Source: Polytrichum commune (taxonomy: Eukaryota > Streptophyta > Polytrichopsida > Polytrichales > Polytrichaceae). From it: a stretch of 64,000 bases of DNA. The stretch spans positions 20,259,501 through 20,323,500 of the forward strand of contig OX485805.1 in NCBI GenBank assembly GCA_950295325.1. The letters run 5' to 3'. Below are positions 1 to 10,184 of the stretch, in pieces (positions within the stretch are counted from its first letter, which is position 1; each line of letters opens with the position of its first letter). The notes under the pieces are model-generated. The model was not told the DNA's origin. It did no database searches and was given only the letters and a program-made list of their open reading frames with translations. The position numbers were made by a program, and so were the translations under genes.

Positions 1-1266
1 TGCTTGACAATAGGGATGATACATAGATTATGTAATGTAGGTGACACTAAGTAGGATACAATTATTTACAAATGTATATGGGCTTTTCAATGGTTGTAAC
101 ATGATAGCCTGCCAAAATACCAAGTAAAGGTAACCAACTAGTTATTTAGTAAGTAGAGTAAGGCTAACCAACTAGTCATTTAGTAAGTAGAGTAAGGGTA
201 ACCAACTAGTCATTTAGTAAGTAGAGTAAGGCTAACCAACTAGTTATTTAGTAAGTAGATTAAGGGTAACCAACTAGTTATATAATAAGTAGGCCTAGCC
301 ACTGGGCCCGCCTAGCCACTAGGCCCGACACCACCCTAAATCCGGCCTCCCAAAAAAAGACATGAGGCCCACGGCCCCACCCTGCCTTGGTGGCAAGCAC
401 CACCCCCGCCCCCCACCCCACCGCCACCTAGGATCATTGAGGCCCTTGGATGGGCCTTGGTGGATCAACGGTCTGGATGCACCATGAAGAATCTCATATA
501 TAGCCCCTCAGTGACACGGCAACCGAACCGGCAAAAAGGTGTGAATCTAGCCAAAAAAGGTGTGGAAATATCAATCCCCTAATAATAACTATAATCGCCT
601 TATAGTTTTTTTTGGTTTTTGGTTTTTTTTTTTTTTTTCCCCTAACTAAAATCTAGACTTCATATAATAACTATCTTCTTTTGGCTTAGATCTCAACCTA
701 TCTTTGACACTTGTAGATGAGAGCTTACACAAACAATTAATTCGTCAAACGCTCATATGTTCATATTTTAAAGGTTTTACCCATATCTATTTGGTGGTTA
801 TATATATATATATATATATGTACAAGTGCATTGAGAAGATGTCCCATCCTCAAATACATAGGTGAGGTGGCTCAAAAATGCATACAAAATATTCTCATTA
901 CCTACTTAATGTATGATAATTACTACATCTCATATTCCTTATATTTATATTGTCATAATTTGTTCCTCAATTGATGGTATTTAATGATCACCATGTACTT
1001 GAGATCTCCTCCTTATTATGTTGACCCTATTGCCGTGGGTTGAATATCCTACAGTTATGTGTCTTCCACGGATCCCCGTGAAATAGTATCCTAAGGCCGT
1101 GGTTGGGTTCCCGTGCATTTGTACCCATGTTCCCAAAGTACCCTTATAGTTATTGTGCGTTCCCTTATAATTCCTTTGAGCTTCTAAACATACTTCCTCG
1201 CTCTAGTTATGGGGGATGCACTCATTAATAGAACTAGGAACCACATGCGTGCATGACCCTGAATTT
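1..1266. other. Non-coding stretch left of the foldback element
   Basis: I see no convincing gene here. It holds the 34-bp tandem array (described separately), T-rich runs near 606-640, a TA microsatellite at 800-819, and C-rich sequence around 400-430. Short open frames exist but none shows a recognisable domain. Confidence 0.6.
126..295. repeat. 34-bp tandem repeat, about five copies
   Basis: The unit contains AACCAACTAGTTATTTAGTA followed by AGTAGAGTAAGG and recurs about every 34 bases with one or two substitutions per copy (TTAT/TCAT; GGCT/GGGT). The last unit is more diverged. It is a simple minisatellite with no coding sense. Confidence 0.9.
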
Positions 1267-1813
1267 AATGATGAAGGTGAAGCAATAGATTGCTCGTAGT
1301 CATAGAAATATAATATTAGAAGAAATGAGGTTGTGATAATCTTATAAAGCTAGTCCGTAGTGGGAGAAGAGATATCCCATATTGGTTGCATGAACCAAGT
1401 TGAAAATGAGCAATAAAGCACGTCGAGGCAATGAGTGAGGATGACCATATCACTCCAAACATTATTGACATGCCTTTGTGTATGTGTTCTTGCTTGTGCA
1501 TTCTCATCTCTAGTTCTATTGACTTCCAATAAGTTATGGGACATGCATACAAGTGAAGAGCCTAGAGATTTGATTGCTTTGAGGTTGCGAAGTGGGTCTT
1601 GTGGGGTTGGCACTTTGGAGCTTTGGAGTGTTGGAGGTGTTTGAAGGCGCATTTGGTTGTTGTAAGTATTTCTTTGTGTTTTGCTTTTGCTTGAACATTT
1701 GTTTGTTGCAAAAAGTGCTGACTTCTGAGCCTTGAGGATTGAGAGGCTTATTTGAGAGGTTTGAAGGTGTTTAGATTTCCAAAGCATCTGACTTGAATGT
1801 TTTGAGTGTGGAG
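1267..1813 (-). repeat. Left arm of the foldback inverted repeat
   Basis: This arm is inverted relative to 10185-10720. Conceptual translation of both arms gives related text (for example KIPTPQ or KVPTPQ followed by NLKAIKSLG), but both contain stops or shifts in shared regions. I treat the 157-residue open frame on the minus strand as a by-product of the repeat rather than a gene. Similarity fades left of about 1267. Confidence 0.7.
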
Positions 1814-2280
1814 TGTCATGCATGAAAATTTAATCGGTAGTAGATTACTAGTAGATTGTTTAAGCCTCAAGAAGCCATGGCGAAATGCCCATACTATAGG
1901 CATGATCAAGCAACGGTTCATTGGTGGTTAGGTGAGTGAGTAGTCTTCTTGGAAACACTCTTGGTTCTTGGACCTCATGCACATGGGCCGGTTCTTGGAG
2001 GCGAGATGAATAAAGGGGGAGATAGCGAGTTCATTTAGGGGGTGAGAGTTGAGTGAGAGACGCGAACATGTTGTAGTGTGGACTTTGTTTGGCGTAATAA
2101 AGTTAGTGAAGAGATTATGAGAATTGTATTTTGTTCAATGTTGGCCCGAGTATGTAAGTGATTTTTATGGAAAGGTCAAGAGTGGAGAATGATAATGAAT
2201 GGTGTTTGAATTTCTATGAAGTCCTTAGTGTTATGGCGCTTAGTGCATAAGTAATCCCGGCGAAATCCTCTGGTATTTCA
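1814..2280 (+). repeat. 5' LTR of the Tat-like element
   Basis: 467 bp, TG...CA ends, essentially identical to 7867-8333. It lies directly after foldback-arm sequence, so the element jumped into the repeat. The primer-binding site follows after two bases. Confidence 0.95.
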
Positions 2281-2282
2281 TA

Positions 2283-2300
2283 TGGTTCCGTTGCCGGGAC
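2283..2300 (+). promoter_or_regulatory. Primer-binding site (tRNA-Asp-like)
   Basis: TGGTTCCGTTGCCGGGAC begins with the TGG complementary to tRNA CCA-3' ends. It resembles the TGGCGCCGTTGCCGGGGA site used by many plant Tat/Athila elements, with differences at positions 4-5 and near the end. Initiation of minus-strand cDNA is inferred. Confidence 0.7.
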
Positions 2301-2334
2301 CCGAATTTGTTGTTGTCTTGAGTAAAGATTGAAA

Positions 2335-2860
2335 ATGGTTAAGGAAACATATGTTGAGAAAAGAACGTCGACAACCCCGAAATTAATGAAAATGCTGGAT
2401 TTATCGATAGCTCAGCCGATTGATGTTAAAACAACCTTTTTGCAAGTGTCTTGTATTGAGCTGATGCAGGTTGAAGAACTCGTGCAGAAGCCTGCAAAAT
2501 ATGAGTTTATTGTCAATTTATCAAGCTTAATAGAGGGGAGTCACGATGGTGACGAAGCTTCGTCCGAGTCCTAGAGACGAAGCAGAACTTTGCAATTTCT
2601 TGTCCTACGTCGCGGAACTAAAGAGAGTTTATAACAAGTTGAGGAACAATAGTAGTATTAATACAAACTTGAGTCACCTGCTAACCTTCTTAAGAGTGAG
2701 GTCCAGACGATGGACCCTAGCGGAAGAGTTGTCATATAATCGCTTGCAATCGGAAATTTCAAGAGTGATCTGGTCTCTAGATGAAAGAAGTCAAAACTCG
2801 AGATGTCAATCGAACCAATTTGGTTATTACAATTTGACGGTTCTTGTAATCCGAGAGTAG
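2335..2860 (+). CDS. Small overlapping frames upstream of the extra RNase H, unknown
   Basis: Two short frames occupy the 5' internal region. The first starts at ATG 2335 and ends at 2574 (79 residues). The second runs in another frame from ATG 2546 to 2860 (104 residues) and overlaps the RNase H start at 2803. I recognise no domain in either. Their position between the primer site and the RNase H frame suggests that an original longer frame has been broken, or that this is 5' spacer with chance frames. Helical, charged composition is all that can be said. Confidence 0.3.
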
Positions 2861-3213
2861 GATCCGGGGCTGGAGTCGTGTTGGACAATTTAGCAGGCGA
2901 GCGTTATTATATACAAAAAGATTTGGGGTATGAACTCACTTGCAACCAAGCCGAGTATGCCGCTTTACATTGTGGACTTGAAACAACTATTCGTCTAGGA
3001 ATAAAGAAAGTCCGGGTTCTGGGGGATTCAAAGTTAGTTTGTAGACAAGTCGCCGAAGAATGGAGAGTAAAAGCTGTAAACTTACAAACATTTCATAGCC
3101 AAGTGCTAAAACTCAAAGAACAGTTTGAATATTTTTCGATTGAACATGTTTCTCGTGTTAAGAACACTTTGGCTGATTGTTTAGCAAAATCAGCATGTAT
3201 GGGTGAGGCTTAA
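2803..3213 (+). CDS. RNase H (archaeal-like type) encoded upstream of gag
   Basis: This is a 136-residue frame with a complete RNase H fold signature. FDGSCNP near residue 11 gives the first catalytic Asp. NQAEYAAL near 48 gives the Glu of the Tat/archaeal-type motif. VLGDSKLV near 72 gives the second Asp, and RVKNTLADCLAK near the end supplies the final Asp region. It would degrade the RNA strand of RNA:DNA hybrids during reverse transcription. Tat-lineage elements are known to carry an additional RNase H beside the degenerate one in pol, normally near pol. Here it stands alone and 5' of gag, with its own ATG and stop, and is followed by a 23-base poly(A) run. The main alternative reading, a captured host RNase H cDNA, cannot be excluded. 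Confidence 0.85.
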   Translation: MSIEPIWLLQFDGSCNPRVGSGAGVVLDNLAGERYYIQKDLGYELTCNQAEYAALHCGLETTIRLGIKKVRVLGDSKLVCRQVAEEWRVKAVNLQTFHSQVLKLKEQFEYFSIEHVSRVKNTLADCLAKSACMGEA

Positions 3214-3268
3214 GCTACATAGTTCTAGGAATATTTGCGAACTCATGCTTAAATTGAACATTTTGTCT

Positions 3269-3291
3269 AAAAAAAAAAAAAAAAAAAAAAA
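3269..3291 (+). repeat. Poly(A) run of 23 bases between the RNase H frame and gag
   Basis: An uninterrupted run of 23 A starts 55 bases after the RNase H stop codon and 68 bases before the gag ATG. It may be a slippage tract or a fossil tail of an mRNA captured into the element. Confidence 0.9.
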
Positions 3292-3359
3292 GATCAGTCA
3301 AGCTGGGTGGGTTCGGGATAATAGAAATTGTAGGCTCGTCTTCATCAAAGCGAGGCGAA

Positions 3360-4094
3360 ATGGTTGCGATTCCTGTTTTTTATGGGGAGGACAAAGCTGA
3401 TCCGGAAGCTTATCTGAGAGAGTTTAAAAGGGCTTGCATGGCGAATGGGGACAGAGATGAGGCCACTTGGCTTCAGCTTTTTCCCGATTTCCTTGAAGAA
3501 GCCGCTAGCCGTTGGTATGAGAGACAATCACCAAGCGTCAAGTCTAGTTGGGAAGTTTTGATAAAAATGTTCGTAGCCGAGTTTCAATCCAAGGAAAGCT
3601 ACTTAAGCCTACTAGGCTCTTTAGGCAGTGTCTGTCAATCACCCGGAGAGAGTGTGCGCTCATATAGTGAGAGGGTACGAAAACTACAATCCAGCATCGA
3701 GAAGAGTGTCTCGAGAGGAGGCAGGGTTGGTACAAGCAGTGCGCCTACAGATCTATCAGTGACACTGTTGGGGATTGGCAGCCTTGTGTTGAAGAGTTTT
3801 GTATACGGTTTACTGCCAGCATTGCAGGAAGTAGTCACGTTCACGGATCCCCCAACATTTGACGAAGCTTTGGCTCTTGCTCAACGCAAAGAGGATAGCC
3901 TATTGTGCATGGCGCAACCACCTATGAGCTTACTTCATTCAGTTGGACCAACAACCACCGCTCCACCCATCCATCCACAACACAGAGTCGCGACGCCGAC
4001 AGCTGCAGCTCCGGTGCAGAAGGTGGAAGCGGATTTAACCCAACTTGTGAATGATATGAAGGATTTGAAACTCTTTGTCTTACAAAGTCAATGA
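3360..4094 (+). CDS. Gag (capsid part) of the Tat-like element
   Basis: The frame has 244 residues from ATG 3360. The text around DPEAYLREFKRAC, TWLQLFPDFLEEAASRWYE and SVRSYSERVRKL is the usual plant retrotransposon gag (capsid) pattern, building the virus-like particle. The frame ends at TGA 4092-4094, but the same frame continues open past the stop into the CCHC zinc knuckle and pol. Gag and pol were therefore one polyprotein, now split by one stop codon. The context CAA TGA GTC is not a classic readthrough signal, so I read it as a nonsense mutation, with programmed readthrough as the less likely option. Confidence 0.88.
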   Translation: MVAIPVFYGEDKADPEAYLREFKRACMANGDRDEATWLQLFPDFLEEAASRWYERQSPSVKSSWEVLIKMFVAEFQSKESYLSLLGSLGSVCQSPGESVRSYSERVRKLQSSIEKSVSRGGRVGTSSAPTDLSVTLLGIGSLVLKSFVYGLLPALQEVVTFTDPPTFDEALALAQRKEDSLLCMAQPPMSLLHSVGPTTTAPPIHPQHRVATPTAAAPVQKVEADLTQLVNDMKDLKLFVLQSQ

Positions 4095-7000
4095 GTCGGT
4101 AGTCGGGGACAAAATTGGGATACTAAGCGACAGGTACCACCTTACGTTACTTGTCATGGTTGTGGAGGAAGAGGTCATCTGAAGCATGAATGTCCTGACA
4201 TTCTCAAGAAAGGCACGACTAATTCAGCGGAAGCTAAAGGCAAAGTAGTAGAGATCGCATTGCTCGAGTGCAAAGGTGAGGATGAGACAGACGACCGACT
4301 TGAGGTCATGATGGCAAAACGTGACCGCATCATGGAAGATATAGTCTCGGCGCATCAGGCGCGCAAGAAAAGACACATGGACCCGCACGTGTCAACTTCT
4401 AGAGGCCGGTCCCACATACCAAGGAGGAAGATTGGTGTGAGCGACCTCTTGTTGAGTCGCGGCCAACCTGACTATTCACTCGCTGCGGAACTTGGGAAGC
4501 AGAATGCAAACATCACTTTTGGTCAATTGATTGCGAAATGTCCAGCATTAAGAAGAGAAATGAGGGCCAGTGTATCTACACGCAAGAGGAAGGAGGTCGC
4601 TGCAATGGATGCTTTTATGACGAAGAAGCGAGGGAGTGATGAGAGATCACCACATGTGGAAGCTTTGATCAACGGGACCGTAGTAAGGGGTTGCATGCTT
4701 GATGGCGGGGCTGCGGTGAATGTGATGTCAAGTTGGTTTATGAATGAGCTTGGCATTACTCCGGATCGGAAATCAATTGTGCGCTTGAAAGCGGTGGACC
4801 AAAGAAGTGTTCGTTCTTTGGGCGTCATTTCAGGATTGCCCGTATCAGTTAACGGTGTGTCTGTGAAATTAGACTTCCAAGTCTTGGACATAAACGAAGG
4901 TGGTGGCGGCTATCCAATTATTTTGGGAAGGCCTTGGTTGAGAAAAGTGAGAGCCGTGAGCTTTTGGGAGAATGGCCAGATGAAAATTGGACCGCGGCTC
5001 CAGCGCGTGAATATAGAAGTTATTCCTCAGGATAGTGAAACCAGTGAAAGAACCGATGCACCAGAAAATGCGTCAGATTTTCTGAGTGAAACATCATGGA
5101 GTTCGGCTACATCATCCGAAAGTGACTATACCTCAGAAGAAGAATCTGAAGTTGAGGTGTTCGGGTTAGAATCGCTTCCTCAGCCTATTGGTCAAACCCC
5201 TCTCACTTCAAATGCAGTACGGCCTGTGAACCCGGAGGAACTCCTATCAAAAGTGAAGTTTGGGCCTACATTGAATCCAGAAGAGAGGCGAGGATTCGAA
5301 GACTTGGTCATGGAATTCTCACACTTATTCGTAACCAAGCATGGGGACCTGCCTGCTATAACCGTGGAGCAGCACCACATCGACCTAGTTGATGACGCGG
5401 TGCCTGTACGAGTCAAACAACGTCGGTTGGCCCCAGACAAATTAAGCATATTGAAAGCTGAAGTGGATCGACTGGTGGAAGGGAAATTCATAATACCTGT
5501 GAAGAATACAGAGTGGGTGAGTCCGGTGGTCATAGTCCCCAAACGTGGAGGGAAGTGGCGCATTTGCATTGATTATCGCGCACTAAATCGAGTAACGAAG
5601 AAGGACCGCCAGCCCATTCCCCACATTGATCAACTTCTCGATGAGGTTTCAGGTCATGAAATGGTTTCGACTTGTGATGGTTATGCCGGCTATCACCAAG
5701 TCATCGTGTGGGAAGGTGACATGCTGAAAACGACATTCACCACTCCATTTGGCACTTTTGCATGGTTGCGCATGCCGTTTGGCCTTTGCAACGCAGGCGG
5801 TACCTTCCAAAGGGTGCAGAATGTAATCTTTGCACCTTATCTCGGTAAATTCATACGCGCTTACCTTGATGATTTCTGCGTGTATGGCACTCGAGATTCA
5901 CATTTGGGACAATTACGAGCAATATTTGAGAGGTTGTCAGAGTTTAAGGGGAGCCTGTCCCTTGAAAAATGTAATTTTGGCTTTGAGGAGGCTCCTTTGC
6001 TCGGGCATGTGGTGTTTCAAGGTGGAATCAAGGCTGATGCAGAGAAGGTCCGCCAAATTAAGGCAATGAAGCCCCTTGCCAATTCTAAAGAAGTTAAAAA
6101 CTTATGGGGCATGGTCATTTACCAGAACAGGTTTATTGAGAATTTGGCGGGTCATGGTCGGCCCATTACCCACCTTTTAAGCCCGTCCGCCCCTTTCAAT
6201 TGGTCACCTGAATGTGAGAAAGCCATGCAGTTCATTCGCGACAGATTGTCAACGAACCCTGTGGTCAAAGGCCCGATGTGGGATTGTCCCTTCGTCGTTA
6301 TGCCCTCGGCGGATGCGGTTGCGGTAGCATGTGTCTTGGTTCAGAACGACGATGCAGGGCGAGCTCATCCAAATTATTTTGCGAGTCGGTTGTTCAATTC
6401 CTATGAATTGAAGTATCCGCCTTGTGAAAAGCTAGCCGTGGCGCTCATGTTCGCGTGTGAGAAATTCAAACACTACTTGACTGCGAGCGAATTTCCTATA
6501 GAAGTACAGTGTCATGACGAAGGATTGAAGCACCTAATTCGTCAGGCTAACCCTGTGGGACGCGCGGCCAGGATGGTAGCGGTGTTGCAGCAGTATGATT
6601 TAATAATCAAAGGTGTGAAAGGTCAGCGTGCTCTACCGGCCCAGGTTTTATTGGAGTTGGGCCATCCATTCCCGGGGATTGAAGGGTCACTTTCTGAAGA
6701 AGACGAGTGTTATCTTCTCGAAGAAGAGGCCAATGCTCCAGTTGATAGTTGGTATTCTGATATCAAACTTTACTTGAAAGAGCTGCAATTTCCGGAGGGT
6801 AGCAGTGCAAATCAACGCAATACTATCAAGAGGAAAAGCAAACCCTACACCTTGATTGTTGACGATTTATACCGAATTGGGAGTGATGGTGTTCTGAGGC
6901 GTGTAGTCGAAAAAGATGAAGTTACAGAGATTCTGAGACATTGTCATGACGAAGCTTGTGGCGGACATTTTGCCACAGACTCCACGGCCAGAAGAATCCT

Positions 7001-7586
7001 CATGGCCGGTTACCATTGGCCCACTTTATTCAAGGATTGCGCAAGATTTTGCAAAACATGCGATGCGTGCCAGGCCTATGGTCGCAGGAACAAGGCCCAT
7101 ACAATACTGAGACCCGTTTTCCCCACGGGTGCGTTCGAGAAATGGGGAGTGGATTTTGTTGGTCCACTTCCAACCTCATCAAAGCGCAACAAGTACATCA
7201 TCGTTGCGACTGACTACATGACAAAATGGGTGGAAGCGGCCGCAGTGAAAAGATGCACCCAAGAGGCAGCTTCTGATTTCATATACTCACACATCGTGTG
7301 TAGGTATGGTTGCCCATTAGAAATTGTGACAGATAGGGGCTCACACTTTGTCAACGGGCTTGTATCGGCTTTACTCCAGCGAATGTCGGTGAAACACAGG
7401 CGAGCGAGTGCTTATTACCCGCAAGCAAATGGGCTGGTGGAACGAACAAATGGCACAATGTGCAATATCCTGGCGAAAATAGTCCAAGGTAACCGTCGTG
7501 CATGGGATGAACACTTAAACGAGGCACTTTGGGCGTACCGGACAGCTCACAAAACCACTACAGGTACGAAGGAAGGTTGCCCATGA
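4095..7586 (+). CDS. Zinc knuckle and Pol polyprotein (PR-RT-RNH-INT), truncated
   Basis: In frame after the gag stop comes a CCHC knuckle (CHGCGGRGHLKHEC, 4152-4193). Next are an aspartic protease (LDGGAAVNVM near 4700, with DGG in place of the usual DSG/DTG), reverse transcriptase (CDGYAGYHQV, MPFGLCNA and catalytic YLDD near 5861), and a degenerate gypsy RNase H (6280-6560). The integrase follows, with an HHCC zinc site (HDEACGGHF...CKTCDAC) and catalytic D, D, E at WGVDFVG (~7147), VTDRG (~7328) and LVERTNG (~7437). The frame breaks at ~7563, where the integrase core runs into foreign text and stops. First methionines in the open region are arbitrary, because the natural product begins in gag. 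Confidence 0.92.
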   Translation, partial: VGSRGQNWDTKRQVPPYVTCHGCGGRGHLKHECPDILKKGTTNSAEAKGKVVEIALLECKGEDETDDRLEVMMAKRDRIMEDIVSAHQARKKRHMDPHVSTSRGRSHIPRRKIGVSDLLLSRGQPDYSLAAELGKQNANITFGQLIAKCPALRREMRASVSTRKRKEVAAMDAFMTKKRGSDERSPHVEALINGTVVRGCMLDGGAAVNVMSSWFMNELGITPDRKSIVRLKAVDQRSVRSLGVISGLPVSVNGVSVKLDFQVLDINEGGGGYPIILGRPWLRKVRAVSFWENGQMKIGPRLQRVNIEVIPQDSETSERTDAPENASDFLSETSWSSATSSESDYTSEEESEVEVFGLESLPQPIGQTPLTSNAVRPVNPEELLSKVKFGPTLNPEERRGFEDLVMEFSHLFVTKHGDLPAITVEQHHIDLVDDAVPVRVKQRRLAPDKLSILKAEVDRLVEGKFIIPVKNTEWVSPVVIVPKRGGKWRICIDYRALNRVTKKDRQPIPHIDQLLDEVSGHEMVSTCDGYAGYHQVIVWEGDMLKTTFTTPFGTFAWLRMPFGLCNAGGTFQRVQNVIFAPYLGKFIRAYLDDFCVYGTRDSHLGQLRAIFERLSEFKGSLSLEKCNFGFEEAPLLGHVVFQGGIKADAEKVRQIKAMKPLANSKEVKNLWGMVIYQNRFIENLAGHGRPITHLLSPSAPFNWSPECEKAMQFIRDRLSTNPVVKGPMWDCPFVVMPSADAVAVACVLVQNDDAGRAHPNYFASRLFNSYELKYPPCEKLAVALMFACEKFKHYLTASEFPIEVQCHDEGLKHLIRQANPVGRAARMVAVLQQYDLIIKGVKGQRALPAQVLLELGHPFPGIEGSLSEEDECYLLEEEANAPVDSWYSDIKLYLKELQFPEGSSANQRNTIKRKSKPYTLIVDDLYRIGSDGVLRRVVEKDEVTEILRHCHDEACGGHFATDSTARRILMAGYHWPTLFKDCARFCKTCDACQAYGRRNKAHTILRPVFPTGAFEKWGVDFVGPLPTSSKRNKYIIVATDYMTKWVEAAAVKRCTQEAASDFIYSHIVCRYGCPLEIVTDRGSHFVNGLVSALLQRMSVKHRRASAYYPQANGLVERTNGTMCNILAKIVQGNRRAWDEHLNEALWAYRTAHKTTTGTKEGCP

Positions 7587-7812
7587 CAAATTGAGGAGGT
7601 GCGTTGAGTTTCATGAAGGGGACTCGGTCATGTTGCTGGATGATTGGCTCGTAAAGCAGAAGGGGCAAAAGTTTCGACCCCGTCGGAAAGGTCCCTTTCA
7701 GGTTGCAGAGAAGTATGATAATGGGTCGTATAAATTATCTACTATGGGGGGAGAATTAATAGACCGTCACGTGAATGGGACCAAACTGAAGATCTATTCT
7801 ATCCGTGCATGA
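7563..7812 (+). pseudogene. Integrase C-terminal tail, shifted out of frame by a deletion
   Basis: From ~7563 another frame reads VRRKVAHDKLRRC and then GDSVML and GPFQV, ending at 7812. This is the usual C-terminal module of Ty3/gypsy integrases. The segment normally found between TAHKTTTG and this tail (roughly a hundred residues) is missing, so a deletion joined the two parts with a frame change. The element is unlikely to encode an active full integrase. Confidence 0.8.
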
Positions 7813-7866
7813 CAATTGAGTGCCGAATTAGTTATTCTCAATAATCAATATCGGTCCTTGAGGTGA

Positions 7867-8333
7867 TGTCATGCATGAAAATTTAATCGGTAGTAGATTA
7901 CTAGTAGATTGTTTAAGCCTCAAGAAGCCATGGCGAAATGCCCATACTATAGGCATGATCAAGCAACGGTTCATTGGTGGTTAGGTGAGTGAGTAGTCTT
8001 CTTGGAAACACTCTTGGTTCTTGGACCTCATGCACATGGGCCGGTTCTTGGAGGCGAGATGAATAAAGGGGGAGATAGCGAGTTCATTTAGGGGGTGAGA
8101 GTTGAGTGAGAGACGCGAACATGTTGTAGTGTGGACTTTGTTTGGCGTAATAAAGTTAGTGAAGAGATTATGAGAATTGTATTTTGTTCAATGTTGGCCC
8201 GAGTATGTAAGTGATTTTTATGGAAAGGTCAAGAGTGGAGAATGATAATGAATGGTGTTTGAATTTCTATGAAGTCCTTAGTGTTATGGCGCTTAGTGCA
8301 TAAGTAATCCCGGCGAAATCCTCCGGTATTTCA
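7867..8333 (+). repeat. 3' LTR of the Tat-like element
   Basis: 467 bp, direct repeat of 1814-2280 with one visible substitution (CCTCC versus CCTCT near the end). It is preceded by a weak purine tract (TTGAGGTGA) and followed immediately by the ~70-bp foldback array. Confidence 0.95.
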
Positions 8334-8900
8334 TGAGAAGCTTATTTGAAATGTTTGGAGATGTTTAGAATTTAAAAGTATATGGCTTGAGTATTATGAG
8401 TGTGGAAAATTTTATTTAAATGTTTGGAGGTGTTTAGGGTTCGAAATCATCTAACTTGAGTGTCTTGAGTGTTTAAAGGTGTACTTGAGAGATTTGGAGG
8501 TGTTCAGAATTTAAAAGCATCTAACTTGAGTGTCTTGAATGTTAAAGGGTATACTTGAGAGGTTTGGAGGTGTTTAGAATTTAAAAGCATCTAACTTGAG
8601 TGTCTTAAATGTTCCAGGGTGTTCTTGAGAGGTTTGGAGGTGTTTAGAGCTTTAAAATATATGATTTGAATATTTTGAGTGTTTAAGGGCTTACTTGAGA
8701 GGTTTGGAGGTGTTTAGAGTTCAAAAACATTTTACTTGAGTGTGTTGAATTTTTAAGGGTGTACTTGATAGGTTTGGAGGTGTTTATAATTTTAAAACAT
8801 ATGACTTGAATGATTTGAGTATTTAAGGGCTTATTTGAGAGTTTGGAGGTGTTTAGAGTTCAAAAACATGTGACTTGAGTGTTTTGAATGTGTAAAGGTT
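8334..8900 (+). repeat. ~70-bp tandem repeats inside the foldback element
   Basis: About eight units, each containing TTTGGAGGTGTTTAGA, then AAAGCATCTAACTTGAGTG and a short T-rich join, recur every 69-72 bases with drift. The left foldback arm contains the same motif next to the LTR insertion point. Confidence 0.88.
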
Positions 8901-9960
8901 ATTTGTGAGGGTTGAGTGTTGAACTACTTGTTTGAAATCATTCAAGGTGTTTTGGGTTGGAAGAAATATTGTTTGAGTGCCTTGAATGTAGAAAAACTTA
9001 AATGTGTGCATTGAATGTGATTTGAGATCAAGAGCATCTGCCTTGAGTGATTGGAGAGTGTAAACGACACATTTGAGAAAAAATGCATTTATTTGAATTA
9101 TAAAACAAAATCTAACTTAAGTGATCAAAAGTCCTAACACACATTTGAGAGCAAGTGGAATCATTTGAAGTGTAAGATAATTGGCTTTAGTGATTAGAGT
9201 ATTTTTAGGCACTTTGGAGAGGAAGTGGACTCATTTGAGGAGAAGATCTGACTTGAGAGATTTGATAGTTCTAGGATATATTTGAGAGGAACAACTCTTC
9301 TTTGTTGTGAATTAAATATGACTTGAGTGATTTGAGAGTTTAAAGCCCATTTAACACCACGAGAGCATTTTTGAGTCCAAATGGATCTTATTTGAGTGAA
9401 TTGGAGTGGAACCGCAATGTTTAAAGGCAAGAGGGTTCATTTGGAGTGTGGAAAGATTTGACTTAGTCATTTGATTGTTAACACGTTGACTTGAGAGATA
9501 GGCTACTCATTTGAGTTCAAGATGAGCATACTTGAGTGTTCTGAGTAATTTAAGTGTTGAAATACATATTTGAAGAATAAGGCTAATCATTTGAGGAGAA
9601 GAAGATATTACTTTGGTGATTTGAGTGTCTTAAGACTTCTTTTGAGGTGTAGAGGATTTGACTTAATGTATTTGAGAATGTAAGGCATGTATGAGGTGAA
9701 AAAGATAGTGCTTGAGTGATTTGAATGTCTTAAGACTTCTCTTGAGGTGTAGAGAATCTAACTTGATGTATGTGAGAGATTAAAGCACATTTGAGGTGAA
9801 GAAGATTTGGTTTGAATGATTTGAGTGTCTTGATACTTCTCTTGAGGTGAAGAAAATTTGACTTGAGGTATTTGAGAGTTTTAGGCATATTTGAGGCAAA
9901 GTAAATTTTATGTGAATGATTTGAGTGTCCTAAGTTTTCCTTGAGGTGAAGAAGATCCAA
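8901..9960 (+). repeat. Degenerate TTGAG-rich array
   Basis: Related but longer and more diverged units continue, marked by TTTGAGTGTCTTAAGACTTC and TTGAGGTGAAGAAGAT with a spacing of about 115-120 bases at 9610-9950. No reading frame persists across the array. Confidence 0.7.
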
Positions 9961-10184
9961 TTTGAAAGTTTTGAGCATACAAACACATTCTTCGCGCAGA
10001 AGATGACATATCTTGAGAGCAAAGGGTGTAGAGTTGTGGACAAGTTCTATGTGAAGAACTTGTGGATGAAGAACTTACAGCAAACGAAGTGTCAACCTTC
10101 AAAGAAGATGATGACTTCTAATTTCAAAGAAACTTCTCAACACTCAAGTCTCTCAAGTTATGTGCTATTGGAGTCTAAATACCT

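Larger units (their letters stand above)
1814..8333 (+). mobile_element. Ty3/gypsy LTR retrotransposon, Tat-like, recently inserted but defective
   Basis: Two direct 467-bp LTRs (1814-2280 and 7867-8333) begin TGTCATGCATG and end GGTATTTCA. By eye they differ at one base near 2272/8325, so insertion was recent. The order inside is primer-binding site, small frame(s), an RNase H frame, gag, CCHC zinc knuckle, protease, reverse transcriptase, RNase H and integrase, which is the Ty3/gypsy order. The primer site resembles the tRNA-Asp type common in Tat/Athila elements, and a second RNase H also fits Tat. Defects are an in-frame stop between gag and the zinc knuckle and a deletion with frameshift in the integrase C-terminal region. 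Flanks GGAG and TGAG do not form a perfect target duplication. The polypurine tract before 7867 is weak. Confidence 0.93.

Noticed and set aside
1350-1823. 157-residue minus-strand protein shared with 10206-10737
   Set aside because: The shared text follows the foldback arms at DNA level, and the right-arm copy has stops and shifts; an inverted repeat explains both.
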